A stretch of DNA of 64,000 bases, taken from Polynucleobacter sinensis. GTDB lineage: Bacteria; Pseudomonadota; Gammaproteobacteria; Burkholderiales; Burkholderiaceae. The stretch lies in assembly GCF_001595985.1 (NCBI RefSeq), contig NZ_LOJJ01000003.1, positions 186,001-250,000 of the forward strand, in the 5' to 3' direction. The stretch's first letter is position 1. Each line of letters begins with the position of its first letter. Below the pieces are notes generated by a model. The model was not told where the DNA came from. It was given only the letters and a program-made list of their open reading frames with translations, and did no database searches. Shown here piece by piece: positions 28,551-38,085 of the stretch. The position numbers were made by a program, and so were the translations under genes.

Positions 28551-29363
28551 TTACTTGCTGGGGGTGGGTGCCCCGCCTCGTTTAGGGGTTTGCACAATCT
28601 CCAATAAAGCCTTTGCGCGATTATTGTATTGGCGTTGATTCAGTTGTGAATTCTTGGCTGCATCTTCGTAGGCGCCTGCGCCAAGACGTACATATACTTC
28701 GCCTAAATTAGCCGAGGCAATCGCGTAGCTAGGGCGTAATTTCAGCGCAAGCTCTAAATAATCTCTTGCTTCAATCCAATTGCCCTGATTGGCCGCAAGT
28801 GCTGCTAAGTTGTTGTAGGGCTCTGGTAGCTCTGGAAATTGTTGGGTAATTTCAATCAATGTCTTTTTGGCCTGATCCGTTTGACGCAATTCTATTTGTA
28901 GGCGTGCTTTGACGTAGCGCAGTTGTACGTTGCGCGGGGTCTTCTTGAGTTGTTGATTAATGAGATCAATCGCTTCTGGATATTTTTTGGCTTTGACCAG
29001 CTTTTCTACATCAGACGGAACCGCATTTTTTGTCACAGGGTCGGGTTCGATGATTAAAAAGGATAAAAAGGGGACCGCTACAGAGTCTGAAAGTTCTGGA
29101 TTAAATTGATCGAATCCTGAGTTGCTACCTGCTAGTCGTGGCGGATCCATGGGGCCATAAGAGCCAACATAGGGCGCCGGGGTATTGCCTGGAGGGGAGG
29201 CTGTATTCAGCGCCTGGATTTCTGCTTCCGCCAATTGCTGACCCGGTGTGCTGCAAGCACCCAAGGCCAATAGCATGAGAAGCGGGCTCAATACCCCAAA
29301 AAGGGCTGAAAGTCGTACAAAACGGGTGGCTTGCATATTGGGAAGGGTAGAAAACTGGCTCAT
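28551..29363 (-). CDS. TPR-repeat lipoprotein
   Basis: A 270-residue protein. It has an N-terminal hydrophobic signal and lipobox ALGACS (Cys at about residue 37), a Pro/Gly-rich linker to about residue 100, then three or more tetratricopeptide repeats (YPEAIDLINQQLKKTPRNVQ, ELPEPYNNLAALAANQGNW, and EARDYLELALKLRPSYAIA). TPR proteins mediate protein-protein contacts; the partner is not evident. A second start (ATG at 29336) would shorten the signal region. It lies 58 bp upstream of ppiB on the same strand. Confidence 0.8.
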   Translation of the reverse strand: MSQFSTLPNMQATRFVRLSALFGVLSPLLMLLALGACSTPGQQLAEAEIQALNTASPPGNTPAPYVGSYGPMDPPRLAGSNSGFDQFNPELSDSVAVPFLSFLIIEPDPVTKNAVPSDVEKLVKAKKYPEAIDLINQQLKKTPRNVQLRYVKARLQIELRQTDQAKKTLIEITQQFPELPEPYNNLAALAANQGNWIEARDYLELALKLRPSYAIASANLGEVYVRLGAGAYEDAAKNSQLNQRQYNNRAKALLEIVQTPKRGGAPTPSK

Positions 29364-29424
29364 TCGATATACTCAGCGCTCAGTCTAACAAATTGGCGCT
29401 ACTTGCCCACCTTTATAGCCCTTT

Positions 29425-30846
29425 ATGCTGCAAATCTATAACACCCTCAGTCGTTCAAAGCAGATCTTTAAGCCCATCGAGCCAGGCAAAGTGAAGTTGT
29501 ATGTCTGCGGCATGACGGTTTATGACTTTTGCCACATTGGCCATGCTCGAGTCATGATCGTATTTGATATGGTGGTGCGCTGGTTGAGAGCTAGCGGCTA
29601 TGAGGTCACATACGTGCGCAATATTACCGATATTGACGACAAAATTATTCAGCGCGCCGTGGAAAATGGCGAGCCAATTGCTGCTTTGACCCAGCGCTTC
29701 ATCGATGCTATGCATGCTGATTCCGATGAATTGGGTTTAATGCACCCCGATCAAGAGCCTCGCGCCACTGATTTCATTCAACAAATGCAAGGGATGATTG
29801 GTAAGCTCATTGAGAAAGAGTTGGCTTACCAAGGTGATGATGGAGATGTGAACTTTGCAGTGCGTTTGTTTCCTGAGTACGGGCGTCTCTCTGGTAAGTC
29901 TTTAGATGAGCTCAATGCGGGTGAGCGCGTTGCTATTGGTGGCGGTAAGCGGGACCCATTGGATTTTGTCTTGTGGAAAAGCGCCAAACCAGAAGAGCCT
30001 GCAGATACTCGATGGGCTTCCCCTTGGGGTGAAGGGCGGCCTGGTTGGCATATTGAATGTTCAGCGATGTCCTGTGATTTGCTGGGCGAGCATTTTGATA
30101 TTCATGGTGGTGGTGCGGATCTGCAATTTCCTCATCATGAAAACGAGATCGCGCAAAGCGAGGGAGCTTTGTACGGTCAGTCCCATACAGCCCGAGACCA
30201 ACCAATGGTGAACTATTGGATGCATAACGGTCATATTCGGGTAAATGAAGAAAAGATGTCCAAATCTCTTGGAAATTTTTTCTTAATTCGTGACGTACTC
30301 AAGCGTTTTGATTCAGAAGTCTTGCGATTTTTCATGCTGCGCGCTCACTACCGCAGCCCCATAAATTACAGTGATACTCAGCTAGAGGAGTCTCGCGCTG
30401 GCCTGGTTCGTCTCTACACCGCATTGGCTCAAGCGCCAGCACAGTCCTTACCTTTGGATGCTCAGTCTCCATGGGTGCAGCGCTTTACCCAGGCCATGAA
30501 TGATGACTTCAATACGCCTGAAGCAGTTGCAGTTCTGTTTGATTTAGCAAGCGAGGTCAATCGTGCTCAAGGCGATGAAAAAATTCAGCTGGCGAGCACC
30601 TTAAAGGCGCTTGCCAATACTCTGAACTTTTTACAACGCGATCCCACTGTATTTTTACAAGCAGGATCTCGCGGTGATGGCGCGACTTTAACGGCTGAGC
30701 AAATTGAGACGCAGATTGCCGCACGTGTGGCGGCTAAGTTAGCAAAAGATTTTGCCAAAGCCGATTTAATTCGTAAGGAATTATTAGAGCAGGGCGTAGT
30801 ATTAGAGGATCGACCAGGCGGAGTGACCGAATGGCGTCGCAGTTAA
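29425..30846 (+). CDS. cysS: Cysteine-tRNA ligase
   Basis: A 473-residue class I synthetase. The HIGH motif lies in [11 protein letters not shown] (about 33-43), the zinc-binding Cys is seen in YVCGMTVYD, the WHIECSAMS signature is present, and KMSKS is in [12 protein letters not shown] (about 278-289). It charges tRNA(Cys). It is divergent from the TPR lipoprotein gene across a 61-bp gap. Confidence 0.97.
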   Translation: MLQIYNTLSRSKQIFKPIEPGKVKLYVCGMTVYDFCHIGHARVMIVFDMVVRWLRASGYEVTYVRNITDIDDKIIQRAVENGEPIAALTQRFIDAMHADSDELGLMHPDQEPRATDFIQQMQGMIGKLIEKELAYQGDDGDVNFAVRLFPEYGRLSGKSLDELNAGERVAIGGGKRDPLDFVLWKSAKPEEPADTRWASPWGEGRPGWHIECSAMSCDLLGEHFDIHGGGADLQFPHHENEIAQSEGALYGQSHTARDQPMVNYWMHNGHIRVNEEKMSKSLGNFFLIRDVLKRFDSEVLRFFMLRAHYRSPINYSDTQLEESRAGLVRLYTALAQAPAQSLPLDAQSPWVQRFTQAMNDDFNTPEAVAVLFDLASEVNRAQGDEKIQLASTLKALANTLNFLQRDPTVFLQAGSRGDGATLTAEQIETQIAARVAAKLAKDFAKADLIRKELLEQGVVLEDRPGGVTEWRRS

Positions 30847-30873
30847 CGTATTAAGGTAGCGAGTGGATTTATT

Positions 30874-31533
30874 TTGAGTAAAGAAGTGGCAGATCAGCCG
30901 ATGATTGAAGCAATAGCCCCAGATTATTGGGAGCAGGCATGTGCCGAGCTCATGAAGCAGGACCGTATTCTTAAAAAACTGATTCCCAAGCTTGGTCCAG
31001 GCTTTTTAATGACGCGCGGAGATCCCTTTAGCACTCTTGCTCGGTCAATTGTTGGGCAGCAAATTTCTGTAGCAGCGGCGCAGTCAGTCTGGAATAAGGT
31101 GTTGCTGACTCTCAAAAAGAGGGTTACACCGAAAAACATATTGGCACTAACGGTTGATGAGCTCCGTGCGGCTGGTTTGTCTGGTCGTAAGGTCGAATAC
31201 ATTAGAGATTTAGCCGAACACTTTGTTTCTGGGCGCTTGCATGCCAATCAGTGGAAGGGCATGGAAGATGAGCTCATTATTAAAGAATTGACCGAAATTC
31301 GGGGGATTGGGCGCTGGACCGCTGAAATGTTCCTGATTTTCAACATGGTTCGCCCTAATATCCTCCCCCTAGACGATGTGGGTCTAATTAAGGCGATTTC
31401 CTTGAATTACTTCAGCGGAGAGCCTGTCAGTAGGCATGAAGCCCGCGAGGTGGCCGCAAATTGGGCCCCTTGGCGCACCGTTGCAACCTGGTATATGTGG
31501 AGAAGTATCGACCCCATCCCCGTTGAATATTAA
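30874..31533 (+). CDS. DNA-3-methyladenine glycosylase, HhH-GPD family
   Basis: A 219-residue base-excision repair enzyme, shorter than E. coli AlkA because it lacks that protein's N-terminal domain. The helix-hairpin-helix is at IRGIGRWTAEMFLIF (about residues 142-156), followed by the catalytic aspartate in LPLDDVGLIKA (about Asp168). SIVGQQIS near 58-65 is typical. The start is TTG at 30874; the next in-frame ATG (30901) would remove nine residues. It lies between cysS and accA in the same direction. Confidence 0.88.
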   Translation: MSKEVADQPMIEAIAPDYWEQACAELMKQDRILKKLIPKLGPGFLMTRGDPFSTLARSIVGQQISVAAAQSVWNKVLLTLKKRVTPKNILALTVDELRAAGLSGRKVEYIRDLAEHFVSGRLHANQWKGMEDELIIKELTEIRGIGRWTAEMFLIFNMVRPNILPLDDVGLIKAISLNYFSGEPVSRHEAREVAANWAPWRTVATWYMWRSIDPIPVEY

Positions 31534-31542
31534 AATTACCCT

Positions 31543-32514
31543 ATGAAAACGACTTTCCTGGATTTTGAGCAGTCAATCGCTGAACTAGAGTCAAAGATTG
31601 AAGAGCTGCAATTTGTGCAAGATGAATCATCAGTAGATATCTCTGATGAGATCAAAACGCTCACTGAAAAAAGTCAGCAACTTACTAAAGATGTTTATGC
31701 CAATCTCACACCTTGGCAGGTTTCCCAAGTTGCCCGTCATCCACAGCGTCCTTACACCTTAGATTATGTGAGCGCCTTATTCACCGATTTTCATGAACTA
31801 CATGGCGATCGTAATTTTGCAGACGACCAATCCATTGTTGCTGGTTTAGCCCGATTTGATGGTCAGGCTTGCATGGTGATTGGCCATCAAAAGGGGCGCG
31901 ATACCAAGGAGCGTGCATTGCGTAACTTTGGTATGAGTCGTCCAGAGGGGTATCGCAAGGCTAAGCGCTTGATGCGCCTTGCGGAAAAATTCCAGTTACC
32001 CGTATTTACATTCGTAGATACGCCAGGTGCTTTCCCGGGAATTGATGCGGAAGAGCGTAACCAATCAGAGGCGATTGGCCATAATCTCTATGTTCAAGCA
32101 GAGCTTGAAGTACCCATCATTGCTACGATTATTGGTGAGGGTGGCTCAGGTGGCGCCTTGGCAATTGCGATGGGTGATGTAGTCTTGATGTTGCAAAACT
32201 CGACATACTCCGTTATCTCTCCAGAAGGCTGTGCCTCTATTTTGTGGAAGACGGCAGAAAAAGCACCGGAAGCTGCAGAGCAATTGGGTCTTACCGCACA
32301 ACGTTTAAAGGCGCTGGGTTTGATTGACAAAATTGTCGCCGAACCAACAGGTGGAGCGCATCGTGATTACGACACTATGATGAGTAATATGCGCAAAGCC
32401 TTGTCTGAATCCTTGAAAACGTTTGATGGCATGAAGGTCGATGCGTTACTTGAGCGTCGCCATGAGCGTCTAATGAGCTATGGCAAGTTCAAGGAAATCG
32501 AAGCCAAGTCCTAA
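31543..32514 (+). CDS. accA: Acetyl-CoA carboxylase carboxyltransferase alpha subunit
   Basis: A 323-residue crotonase-fold subunit that, with AccD, carboxylates acetyl-CoA for fatty-acid synthesis. Its characteristic segments are [38 protein letters not shown] and [16 protein letters not shown]. It starts 9 bp after the glycosylase stop. Its C-terminal 35 bp overlap the start of tilS. Confidence 0.97.
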   Translation: MKTTFLDFEQSIAELESKIEELQFVQDESSVDISDEIKTLTEKSQQLTKDVYANLTPWQVSQVARHPQRPYTLDYVSALFTDFHELHGDRNFADDQSIVAGLARFDGQACMVIGHQKGRDTKERALRNFGMSRPEGYRKAKRLMRLAEKFQLPVFTFVDTPGAFPGIDAEERNQSEAIGHNLYVQAELEVPIIATIIGEGGSGGALAIAMGDVVLMLQNSTYSVISPEGCASILWKTAEKAPEAAEQLGLTAQRLKALGLIDKIVAEPTGGAHRDYDTMMSNMRKALSESLKTFDGMKVDALLERRHERLMSYGKFKEIEAKS

Positions 32515-33784
32515 GAAGCCAATCAAGCGGATTGCAGTTGCCCTTAGCGGCGGCTTAGATTCGGTTGTATTGCTCGACACTGTTTGCAAGGCTGCGCAGG
32601 CAAACACAGCAATCATTTCTGAAATTTGGGTGTTCCACATTCATCACGGACTACAAAAGCCTGCTGATCAGTGGCTTGAGTTTTGCGAAAAGCTTGCCAA
32701 AAAGTATCGGGTGCAATTTGACTTTCGTCTCTTGCATTTTGCTGATAAATCACAGGGCAATATAGAGGCAAGAGCACGAGCTGCGCGTTATGAGGCTCTA
32801 GCCGATCTTTGCGCAGATCATGAGATTGAAGACCTCATGCTGGCTCATCATCAAAATGATCAAGCAGAAACAGTCCTTCTCCAATTATTACGTGGGGCTG
32901 GTGTAGCGGGTCTTTCTGGTATGCCGGAGCAGCGCATGATGACAAGTTTGGGCCAGTCAATTTCGCTATGGCGACCACTTCTCAATCAAAGTCGGTCTGA
33001 TCTGGAGGCTTATGCCAAGCAACATCGATTGCGGTGGGTTGAAGATCCCTCCAATCAAAGCGTGCTGTACCGTCGCAATGCGATTCGTAAACAAATCATT
33101 CCTAGGCTGGCAAAAATTCAACCCGAGGCAATCGCGAACTTAGCTCGTAGCGCTGAACTCTTGGCACAGTCGCAAAAATTGCTTGATCGCTTGGCTGCTA
33201 TAGATGGTGAGGCAATTCTTCAAGATGCAGCATTAAAGCTAAAACCTTTTATTGAGTTAGCAAAGCGTGATTTGCCGGCAGCTAATAACTTGATGCGATA
33301 TTGGTTAAGGATGAGCGGGCTAGCTATGCCCTCTCAAGAGCGCCTAGATTCATGGTGGCGGGACCTGCTTGCGGTTAAGGCAGATTCCCAGCTGGAGTGG
33401 CGACATGATGCTGCCAGTATTCGTCTATGGCGCGGTCTCTTGCAGGTAGCGAAATCAGTAGCAGGGGAGTGGGTTTTTGAGTCTATACCCGCCAACAGTA
33501 AGAAACTTGGCCTATCAGCCCAATGGGTGGCCCATTGCCATCAGAATGGCCTCATCGAGCAAAGGCAGCGCCAGGGTGCTGAAAAAATCCAAATCAAAGC
33601 GAATACACCACGCAAAACCCTGAAGAACCTTTTTCAGGAGGGTGACATTTCCCCATGGGAGCGTCAAACGCCTTTGCTGTATCTCGATGGAGAGTTGGTT
33701 GCCGTGGCAGGGGTGGGGGTTAGTTACCCTCATTTAGTATCTTCTGGAAAGCGAGTCTTTCCTCGGTGGCTGGAGAAGCCTTAG
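32480..33784 (+). CDS. tilS: tRNA(Ile)-lysidine synthetase
   Basis: A 434-residue N-type ATP pyrophosphatase that converts C34 of tRNA(Ile2) (CAU) to lysidine so it reads AUA. The PP-loop is [14 protein letters not shown] (about 20-33). The [11 protein letters not shown] segment and the C-terminal substrate-binding domain (about 360-434) are present. The ATG at 32480 lies within the accA 3' end in another frame (35-bp overlap), and the accA-tilS order is widespread in betaproteobacteria. Confidence 0.94.
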   Translation: MASSRKSKPSPKKPIKRIAVALSGGLDSVVLLDTVCKAAQANTAIISEIWVFHIHHGLQKPADQWLEFCEKLAKKYRVQFDFRLLHFADKSQGNIEARARAARYEALADLCADHEIEDLMLAHHQNDQAETVLLQLLRGAGVAGLSGMPEQRMMTSLGQSISLWRPLLNQSRSDLEAYAKQHRLRWVEDPSNQSVLYRRNAIRKQIIPRLAKIQPEAIANLARSAELLAQSQKLLDRLAAIDGEAILQDAALKLKPFIELAKRDLPAANNLMRYWLRMSGLAMPSQERLDSWWRDLLAVKADSQLEWRHDAASIRLWRGLLQVAKSVAGEWVFESIPANSKKLGLSAQWVAHCHQNGLIEQRQRQGAEKIQIKANTPRKTLKNLFQEGDISPWERQTPLLYLDGELVAVAGVGVSYPHLVSSGKRVFPRWLEKP

Positions 33785-33878
33785 CGTCAGCAAAAACCCT
33801 GTAAAATAAGCCCCTTTTAGACCCTTGGCAATGTCTTAGTTAAGAAATTGCCTGTAAATAGATTTTTCGACAGTTTTT

Positions 33879-35129
33879 ATGGCTCTTATCGTTCATAAAT
33901 ATGGCGGCACCTCAATGGGCTCGGTTGAGCGCATTCAGAATGTTGCGAAACGCGTTGCCAAATGGATGCGGGCAGGTCACCAAGTGGTGGTGGTACCTTC
34001 GGCTATGTCTGGTGAAACCAATCGCTTGCTTGGTCTAGCAAAGGACATTAATCCCGATGCCAATCCACGCGAGCTTGATCAAATCGCCTCTACCGGTGAG
34101 CAGGTGAGTTCGGGGCTTCTGGCCTTGGCATTGCTACGCGAAGGTATCGACGCTGTTAGCTATGCTGGATGGCAGGTAACAGTACATACCGACTCTTCTT
34201 TTACTAAAGCGCGCATCAAGAGTATTGATGATAAAAAAATATTAGCTGATCTCAATGCAGGTCGCGCTGTTGTGGTTACTGGTTTCCAAGGGGTAGATCC
34301 TCATGGCAACATCACCACATTGGGCCGCGGCGGTTCCGATACTTCCGCTGTTGCTATGGCTGCAGCATTAAAGGCCGATGAGTGCCTCATTTACACCGAT
34401 GTCGATGGCGTATACACAACAGATCCGCGTGTTTGCGAAGACGCGCGTCGCTTAGACAAGATTACCTTTGAAGAAATGCTGGAGATGGCTAGTTTGGGCT
34501 CAAAGGTATTGCAGATTCGCTCGGTTGAATTTGCTGGTAAGTACAAAGTTAAAACCCGTGTTCTGTCATCACTGACAGATCCATTGATGCCCTTAGATCT
34601 CGAGATGAAGTCGGGCACCTTGATTACATTTGAAGAGGACAGCACTATGGAAGCCGCAGTTATTTCCGGCATCGCCTTTGCGCGTGATGAAGCAAAAATT
34701 ACCGTACTCGGGGTTCCTGATCGCCCTGGTATCGCTTATCAAATTTTAGGTCCTATTGCTGATGCCAATATTGATGTGGATATCATCATTCAGAACCAAT
34801 CTTTTGAAGGCAAGACAGACTTTACGTTTACCGTGCCGCGCGCCGATTATCAAAAAGCTTTGGATTTGCTCAAGAACAATGTTCAGTCTCACATTGGCGC
34901 CAAGGAAATTAATGGTGATCCTAAGGTCTCTAAAGTTTCTGTGGTCGGAGTTGGTATGCGCTCCCACGTCGGTATCGCAAGTAAGATGTTCCGCACCTTG
35001 TCGGAGGAGGGCATCAATATCCTCATGATTTCTACGAGCGAGATCAAGATTTCAGTCGTAATTGATGAGAAGTACATGGAGTTAGCTGTGCGTGCTTTGC
35101 ATAAGGCTTTCGAGCTCGATCAGAAGTAA
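33879..35129 (+). CDS. lysC: Aspartate kinase
   Basis: A 416-residue monofunctional aspartokinase. Its segments are KYGGTSMGSVERI (about 6-18), TLGRGGSDTSAVAMA (about 148-162) and DVDGVYTTDPR (about 174-184), with two C-terminal ACT domains (about 265-416) that bind feedback inhibitors. The length and ACT pair match the alpha2beta2 type, in which an internal start can give a separate regulatory subunit; whether that happens here is not shown. It starts the aspartate family pathway, feeding DapA. Confidence 0.96.
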   Translation: MALIVHKYGGTSMGSVERIQNVAKRVAKWMRAGHQVVVVPSAMSGETNRLLGLAKDINPDANPRELDQIASTGEQVSSGLLALALLREGIDAVSYAGWQVTVHTDSSFTKARIKSIDDKKILADLNAGRAVVVTGFQGVDPHGNITTLGRGGSDTSAVAMAAALKADECLIYTDVDGVYTTDPRVCEDARRLDKITFEEMLEMASLGSKVLQIRSVEFAGKYKVKTRVLSSLTDPLMPLDLEMKSGTLITFEEDSTMEAAVISGIAFARDEAKITVLGVPDRPGIAYQILGPIADANIDVDIIIQNQSFEGKTDFTFTVPRADYQKALDLLKNNVQSHIGAKEINGDPKVSKVSVVGVGMRSHVGIASKMFRTLSEEGINILMISTSEIKISVVIDEKYMELAVRALHKAFELDQK

Positions 35130-35219
35130 AAACAGCATCAAAAAGCACTAAAAATTGTTGTAAAACCCTGTAGCTTGCGGAATCCGTTAAACTGTGGGGC
35201 GTTGTATAAGCATCAATAC

Positions 35220-35314
35220 GGAGACGTGGCCGAGCTGGTCGAAGGCACTCCCCTGCTAAGGGAGCATCGGGGCTAAAACTCTGATCGGAGGTTCGAATCC
35301 TCTCGTCTCCGCCA
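35220..35314 (+). tRNA. tRNA-Ser (anticodon GCT)
   Basis: A 95-nt class II tRNA with acceptor stem GGAGACG/CGTCTCC. The anticodon stem CTCCC/GGGAG encloses loop CTGCTAA with anticodon GCT. It has a long variable arm, T-arm GGAGG-TTCGAAT-CCTCT and encoded CCA at 35312-35314. Confidence 0.96.
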
Positions 35315-35326
35315 ACACTACTGCAT

Positions 35327-35356
35327 AGCCCCTTACCAAAGGGGCTTTTGCTTTTC
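35327..35356 (+). terminator. Terminator after tRNA-Ser
   Basis: A perfect 8-bp stem AGCCCCTT (35327-35334) / AAGGGGCT (35339-35346) with loop ACCA, followed by TTTGCTTTT. It lies 12 bp after the tRNA 3' end. Confidence 0.85.
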
Positions 35357-35469
35357 TAGCCCTCTATTTTTATTCGCTTTCATTTCCTTGGCGTCCTTTG
35401 CGGGCGTCATTTTCTTTTTCCTTCGCATTTCCATTCTGGCGTGACGTCAATACAACATCATTACTAAAG

Positions 35470-35499
35470 TTCACAACTTCACAACTTCTGTGGTATAGT
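35470..35499 (+). promoter_or_regulatory. Candidate sigma-70 promoter of the small-gene pair
   Basis: TTCACA (35470-35475) and TATAGT (35494-35499) are separated by 18 bp, and TGG directly before the -10 gives an extended -10. The start codon of the 59-residue gene follows at 35518 after GGAGGTGAA. TTCACAACTTCACAACTTC around 35470-35488 is an 8-bp tandem repeat that could also bind a regulator. Confidence 0.5.
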
Positions 35500-35517
35500 A
35501 CTTGGACTGGAGGTGAA

Positions 35518-35697
35518 ATGAGAAGAGCGATACCAAAAACGCATCAAGCTTTAGATTGGATAGGGAAGGGGATGACCGCAGCTCAAGCTGCTAGAAAGAT
35601 GGAGATATCAGAATCTAGTGTCTATGCTGCCCTCAGAAAAACTAGAGCAAAAGATTCGGGTTGTTGTCCAACGTGCGGTCATAAATTAAGGAAATAA
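35518..35697 (+). CDS. Small HTH protein with C-terminal CxxC
   Basis: A 59-residue basic protein. Residues about 18-42 (GMTAAQAARKMEISESSVYA) form a recognisable helix-turn-helix of the resolvase/sigma-like kind. The C-terminus holds CPTCGHKL (Cys50, Cys53), half of a zinc ribbon. GGAGGTGAA precedes the ATG. The frame is open upstream, but the strong SD decides this start. It lies 2 bp before a secreted-protein gene. Function is unknown; a small DNA-binding regulator is likely. Confidence 0.72.
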   Translation: MRRAIPKTHQALDWIGKGMTAAQAARKMEISESSVYAALRKTRAKDSGCCPTCGHKLRK

Positions 35698-35699
35698 AA

Positions 35700-35996
35700 A
35701 TGAAAAAAACTTTATTAGCTGTAGCCTCAATATCCGTTGCAGCCTTTGCCTATGCGAGCACGACATCTGATTCATCGGAATTGGTAAGTCAGCAATGCAA
35801 GATTTCTGCCGAAGCAGTTTCTACTCTGAAGAGCTTGCGTTACGGTAATACATCGATTAGGAAAGATGTAGCCAGCCTAATCAATGTGAGCTTAAAGGTT
35901 CAAGAAAATAAAGATGCCGCTCAGGCTACCTTAAACCGCATGGTTGATGACTCTGTTGCGACTACCTCTGCGTTGGAAGCGAAATATTGTTCTTAA
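35700..35996 (+). CDS. Small secreted protein of unknown function
   Basis: A 98-residue protein with a signal peptide MKKTLLAVASISVAAFAYAS and a mature part of about 78 residues. That part carries two cysteines (QQCKIS and the penultimate residue, KYCS) that could form one disulfide. Predicted to be helical. No family recognised. It begins 2 bp after the small HTH gene stop and is probably cotranscribed with it. Confidence 0.65.
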   Translation: MKKTLLAVASISVAAFAYASTTSDSSELVSQQCKISAEAVSTLKSLRYGNTSIRKDVASLINVSLKVQENKDAAQATLNRMVDDSVATTSALEAKYCS

Positions 35997-36039
35997 TTGA
36001 TTTTGGCGGCAGTCTGCTTAAGACCGCGCTAAGGTAGTG

Positions 36040-36501
36040 ATGGCGCATACATTTGAGTGTCCTGAGTGTGGAAATCCTCGGGGCATGCAGGGGGCTTGTC
36101 GTCAGTGCGGCAGCGAAGAGATGCCTCAAGCCCATGGTGATACGCTAGTCCTCAATCTTAAACACGATAATCCTAGGGCTGAAGAGGCATTGGATCGACT
36201 GACTCTGGCGTTACGTCGTGCGACTGAGGTTGGCATTAAAGTCATGATTGTGATTCATGGTTATGGCGCTAGCGGCGAGGGCGGCCGTATTAAGTGGGTG
36301 ATTCATGATGCACTTGAAAATAATTATTTTTCAGACCGTGTCCATGAATACCGTTTTGGAGAGGAAATTGCGTTTGGTACTGAGGCCTATCATGCTCTGC
36401 TACGTCGAAGACCTAGTCTGAAATCACACCTAAAGCACTTTAAAGAAGGTAATGCAGGAATGACGGTATTAATACTGGGCTCTCATGCCAGAATTGCTTA
36501 G
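36040..36501 (+). CDS. Zinc-ribbon plus Smr-like domain protein
   Basis: A 153-residue protein. An N-terminal four-cysteine ribbon (Cys7, Cys10, Cys20, Cys23 in CPEC and CRQC) is joined to an Smr-like domain at about residues 35-115 (LNLKHDNPRAEEALDRL, then VIHGYGASGEGG). In Smr proteins the LDLHG and HGxG motifs act in nucleic-acid cleavage or binding; here the first His motif is changed to LNLKHDN. AAGG lies 5 nt before ATG 36040; a GTG one codon upstream is also possible. Confidence 0.7.
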   Translation: MAHTFECPECGNPRGMQGACRQCGSEEMPQAHGDTLVLNLKHDNPRAEEALDRLTLALRRATEVGIKVMIVIHGYGASGEGGRIKWVIHDALENNYFSDRVHEYRFGEEIAFGTEAYHALLRRRPSLKSHLKHFKEGNAGMTVLILGSHARIA

Positions 36502-36542
36502 AATAGGCTCATTGAGCGAATCTTTATAGGCGAGGAGTGGTG

Positions 36543-36878
36543 ATGACCGCTAAAAAATCTACAGCAGTTCACGAGGATCTTCAAATTAGTACCGAGCACT
36601 TGATTGGAGATTTTAAGGCTTTGATGGCTGATGCTGAGGAGCTAATTAAGGCTACCGCTCATCAGGAGGATGGAGCGCTCAGTGCGATTCGTTCAAAAGC
36701 CCTTGATACCCTTGCTAATGCTAAAGAAAGCCTTTCTTCGGTCGAGAGTACTGTCGCAGAAAAGGCTAAAGTGATTGCTACTGGTACAGATGAGTTTGTG
36801 CATCGCAATCCTTGGGAAGCGGTGGGCGTAGCCGCTGGGTTGGGTCTATTGATTGGCCTTTTTATTGGTCGTCGTTAA
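36543..36878 (+). CDS. DUF883 family membrane-anchored protein (YqjD/ElaB-like)
   Basis: A 111-residue protein. It has a long amphipathic helical region (about residues 10-85) and a C-terminal transmembrane segment after HRNPWEAVGVAAGLGLLIGL, ending in GRR. E. coli YqjD and ElaB are tail-anchored inner-membrane proteins that bind stationary-phase ribosomes. GAGGAG precedes ATG 36543. It heads the yqjD-yqjE-yqjK set seen in E. coli. Confidence 0.87.
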   Translation: MTAKKSTAVHEDLQISTEHLIGDFKALMADAEELIKATAHQEDGALSAIRSKALDTLANAKESLSSVESTVAEKAKVIATGTDEFVHRNPWEAVGVAAGLGLLIGLFIGRR

Positions 36879-36884
36879 GCTGCT

Positions 36885-37256
36885 ATGTCACAAGAAAATC
36901 TTCTATCCGCGCTGAAGAATCTAGTCTCCACTGGAGCCTCCATAGCGCAAACCCGCCTGGAATTAATTTCTACGGATGTGCAGATTGCACGCACTAAGTT
37001 TCTGAGTCTTTTGGTGATGGTGATCTTCACCTTATTCTTCTTATTCTTTGGTTTAGTCATGCTAGCTCTGCTGATTGTGATTTATAGCTGGGAGAGTGAT
37101 CGCATGTTGGCACTGAGTTTACTGACTAGTGGATTTTTGGCGGTCGGCCTTATTCTGGCGCTTGTGGTGCTACGTTCATTAAAGACTATGCCAAAACTTT
37201 TTGAAGCGACTATTACTGAATTGAGTAAAGATCGCCAAGAGTTGAGTAAACGGTGA
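36885..37256 (+). CDS. Phage-holin-family membrane protein (YqjE-like)
   Basis: A 123-residue protein. It has an amphipathic N-terminus (LKNLVSTGASIAQTRLELIS) and two transmembrane helices (about 45-70 and 77-103: LLVMVIFTLFFLFFGLVML, then ALSLLTSGFLAVGLILALVV). It belongs to the holin superfamily III/DUF1469 group. It lies 6 bp after the YqjD-like gene, suggesting one membrane-associated stress unit. Confidence 0.85.
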   Translation: MSQENLLSALKNLVSTGASIAQTRLELISTDVQIARTKFLSLLVMVIFTLFFLFFGLVMLALLIVIYSWESDRMLALSLLTSGFLAVGLILALVVLRSLKTMPKLFEATITELSKDRQELSKR

Positions 37257-37263
37257 TCGCTTG

Positions 37264-37545
37264 ATGAGTAAGACTCTGGGAGATTTAGAGGCGCGGCAGC
37301 GTCAATTGCAAGCAAAGGCCGCAAAAGAGCGCGAAGAGTTTGCGGCGCACTTTGAGCCCCTGGAAAAACCTCTATCGTGGGCGGATAAAGGGATGGACGC
37401 CTTTCATTTTTTAAAAAGCAATCCCGTGCTGTGGACTAGCGCTTTTGCTGTTTTGGCGCATTACCGCCCCAAGTTGGCTAGTAAGGCGCTAGCAGTAGGC
37501 TGGGGCGCAATGAAGCTACTGAAAAGTGCCAAAAATCTGATTTAA
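37264..37545 (+). CDS. YqjK-like protein
   Basis: A 93-residue protein, third of the yqjD-yqjE-yqjK set. It has a charged N-terminus rich in Arg/Gln/Glu (LEARQRQLQAKAAKEREEF) and a weakly hydrophobic segment near 55-65 (VLWTSAFAVLAHY). ATG 37264 directly follows an in-frame TTG. It ends 10 bp before the convergent apt stop codon. Confidence 0.78.
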   Translation: MSKTLGDLEARQRQLQAKAAKEREEFAAHFEPLEKPLSWADKGMDAFHFLKSNPVLWTSAFAVLAHYRPKLASKALAVGWGAMKLLKSAKNLI

Positions 37546-37555
37546 GATTGAAGTC

Positions 37556-38074
37556 TTACGCTATTAGCACCGCATAATTGGCAATGCCTTTTTGACGAAG
37601 TGCATCCCCGCCATGCAAATCCGCTATTTCTAGAAAAGTGAGCGCACCTGCTACCTCAAACCCTGCCTTTTCCAATAATTGGCTTGCCGCAATAATGGTC
37701 CCCCCAGTGGCAAGTACATCGTCAAGGATGAGTACCTTGGCATCGGCTGGTAGAGTTGATTGTTGAAGTTCTAGAGAGTCTGAGCCATATTCCAGGCCAT
37801 AAGACTCTCGATGGCTAGCGAGCGGTAGCTTATTGGGTTTTCTGGCCAAAGCTAGCCCTTTATGGGCATGGTGCGCTAAGGCCGACCCAAAGATGAAGCC
37901 ACGAGATTCAATTCCTAGAATATGGGTATAGTCGAAGTGTTTGGTCAAGGCCTCCAATTGCAGTACCGCCTCTCGGAATGCCGCTGGATTGGCAAGTAGA
38001 GGAGAGATATCTCTAAATAAAATCCCAGGCTTTGGAAAGTCTGGTACTCCGGGTAGATAATCTAATAAATTCAT
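37556..38074 (-). CDS. apt: Adenine phosphoribosyltransferase
   Basis: A 172-residue purine salvage enzyme making AMP from adenine and PRPP. The PRPP-binding motif is VLILDDVLATGGTIIAA (about 113-129), and the family segments PDFPKPGILFRDISPLL and LGIESRGFIFGSALA are present. It is divergent from the nucleosidase gene, which would supply adenine if it acts on methylthioadenosine or S-adenosylhomocysteine. Confidence 0.95.
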   Translation of the reverse strand: MNLLDYLPGVPDFPKPGILFRDISPLLANPAAFREAVLQLEALTKHFDYTHILGIESRGFIFGSALAHHAHKGLALARKPNKLPLASHRESYGLEYGSDSLELQQSTLPADAKVLILDDVLATGGTIIAASQLLEKAGFEVAGALTFLEIADLHGGDALRQKGIANYAVLIA

Positions 38075-38085
38075 TTTTTGCCATT

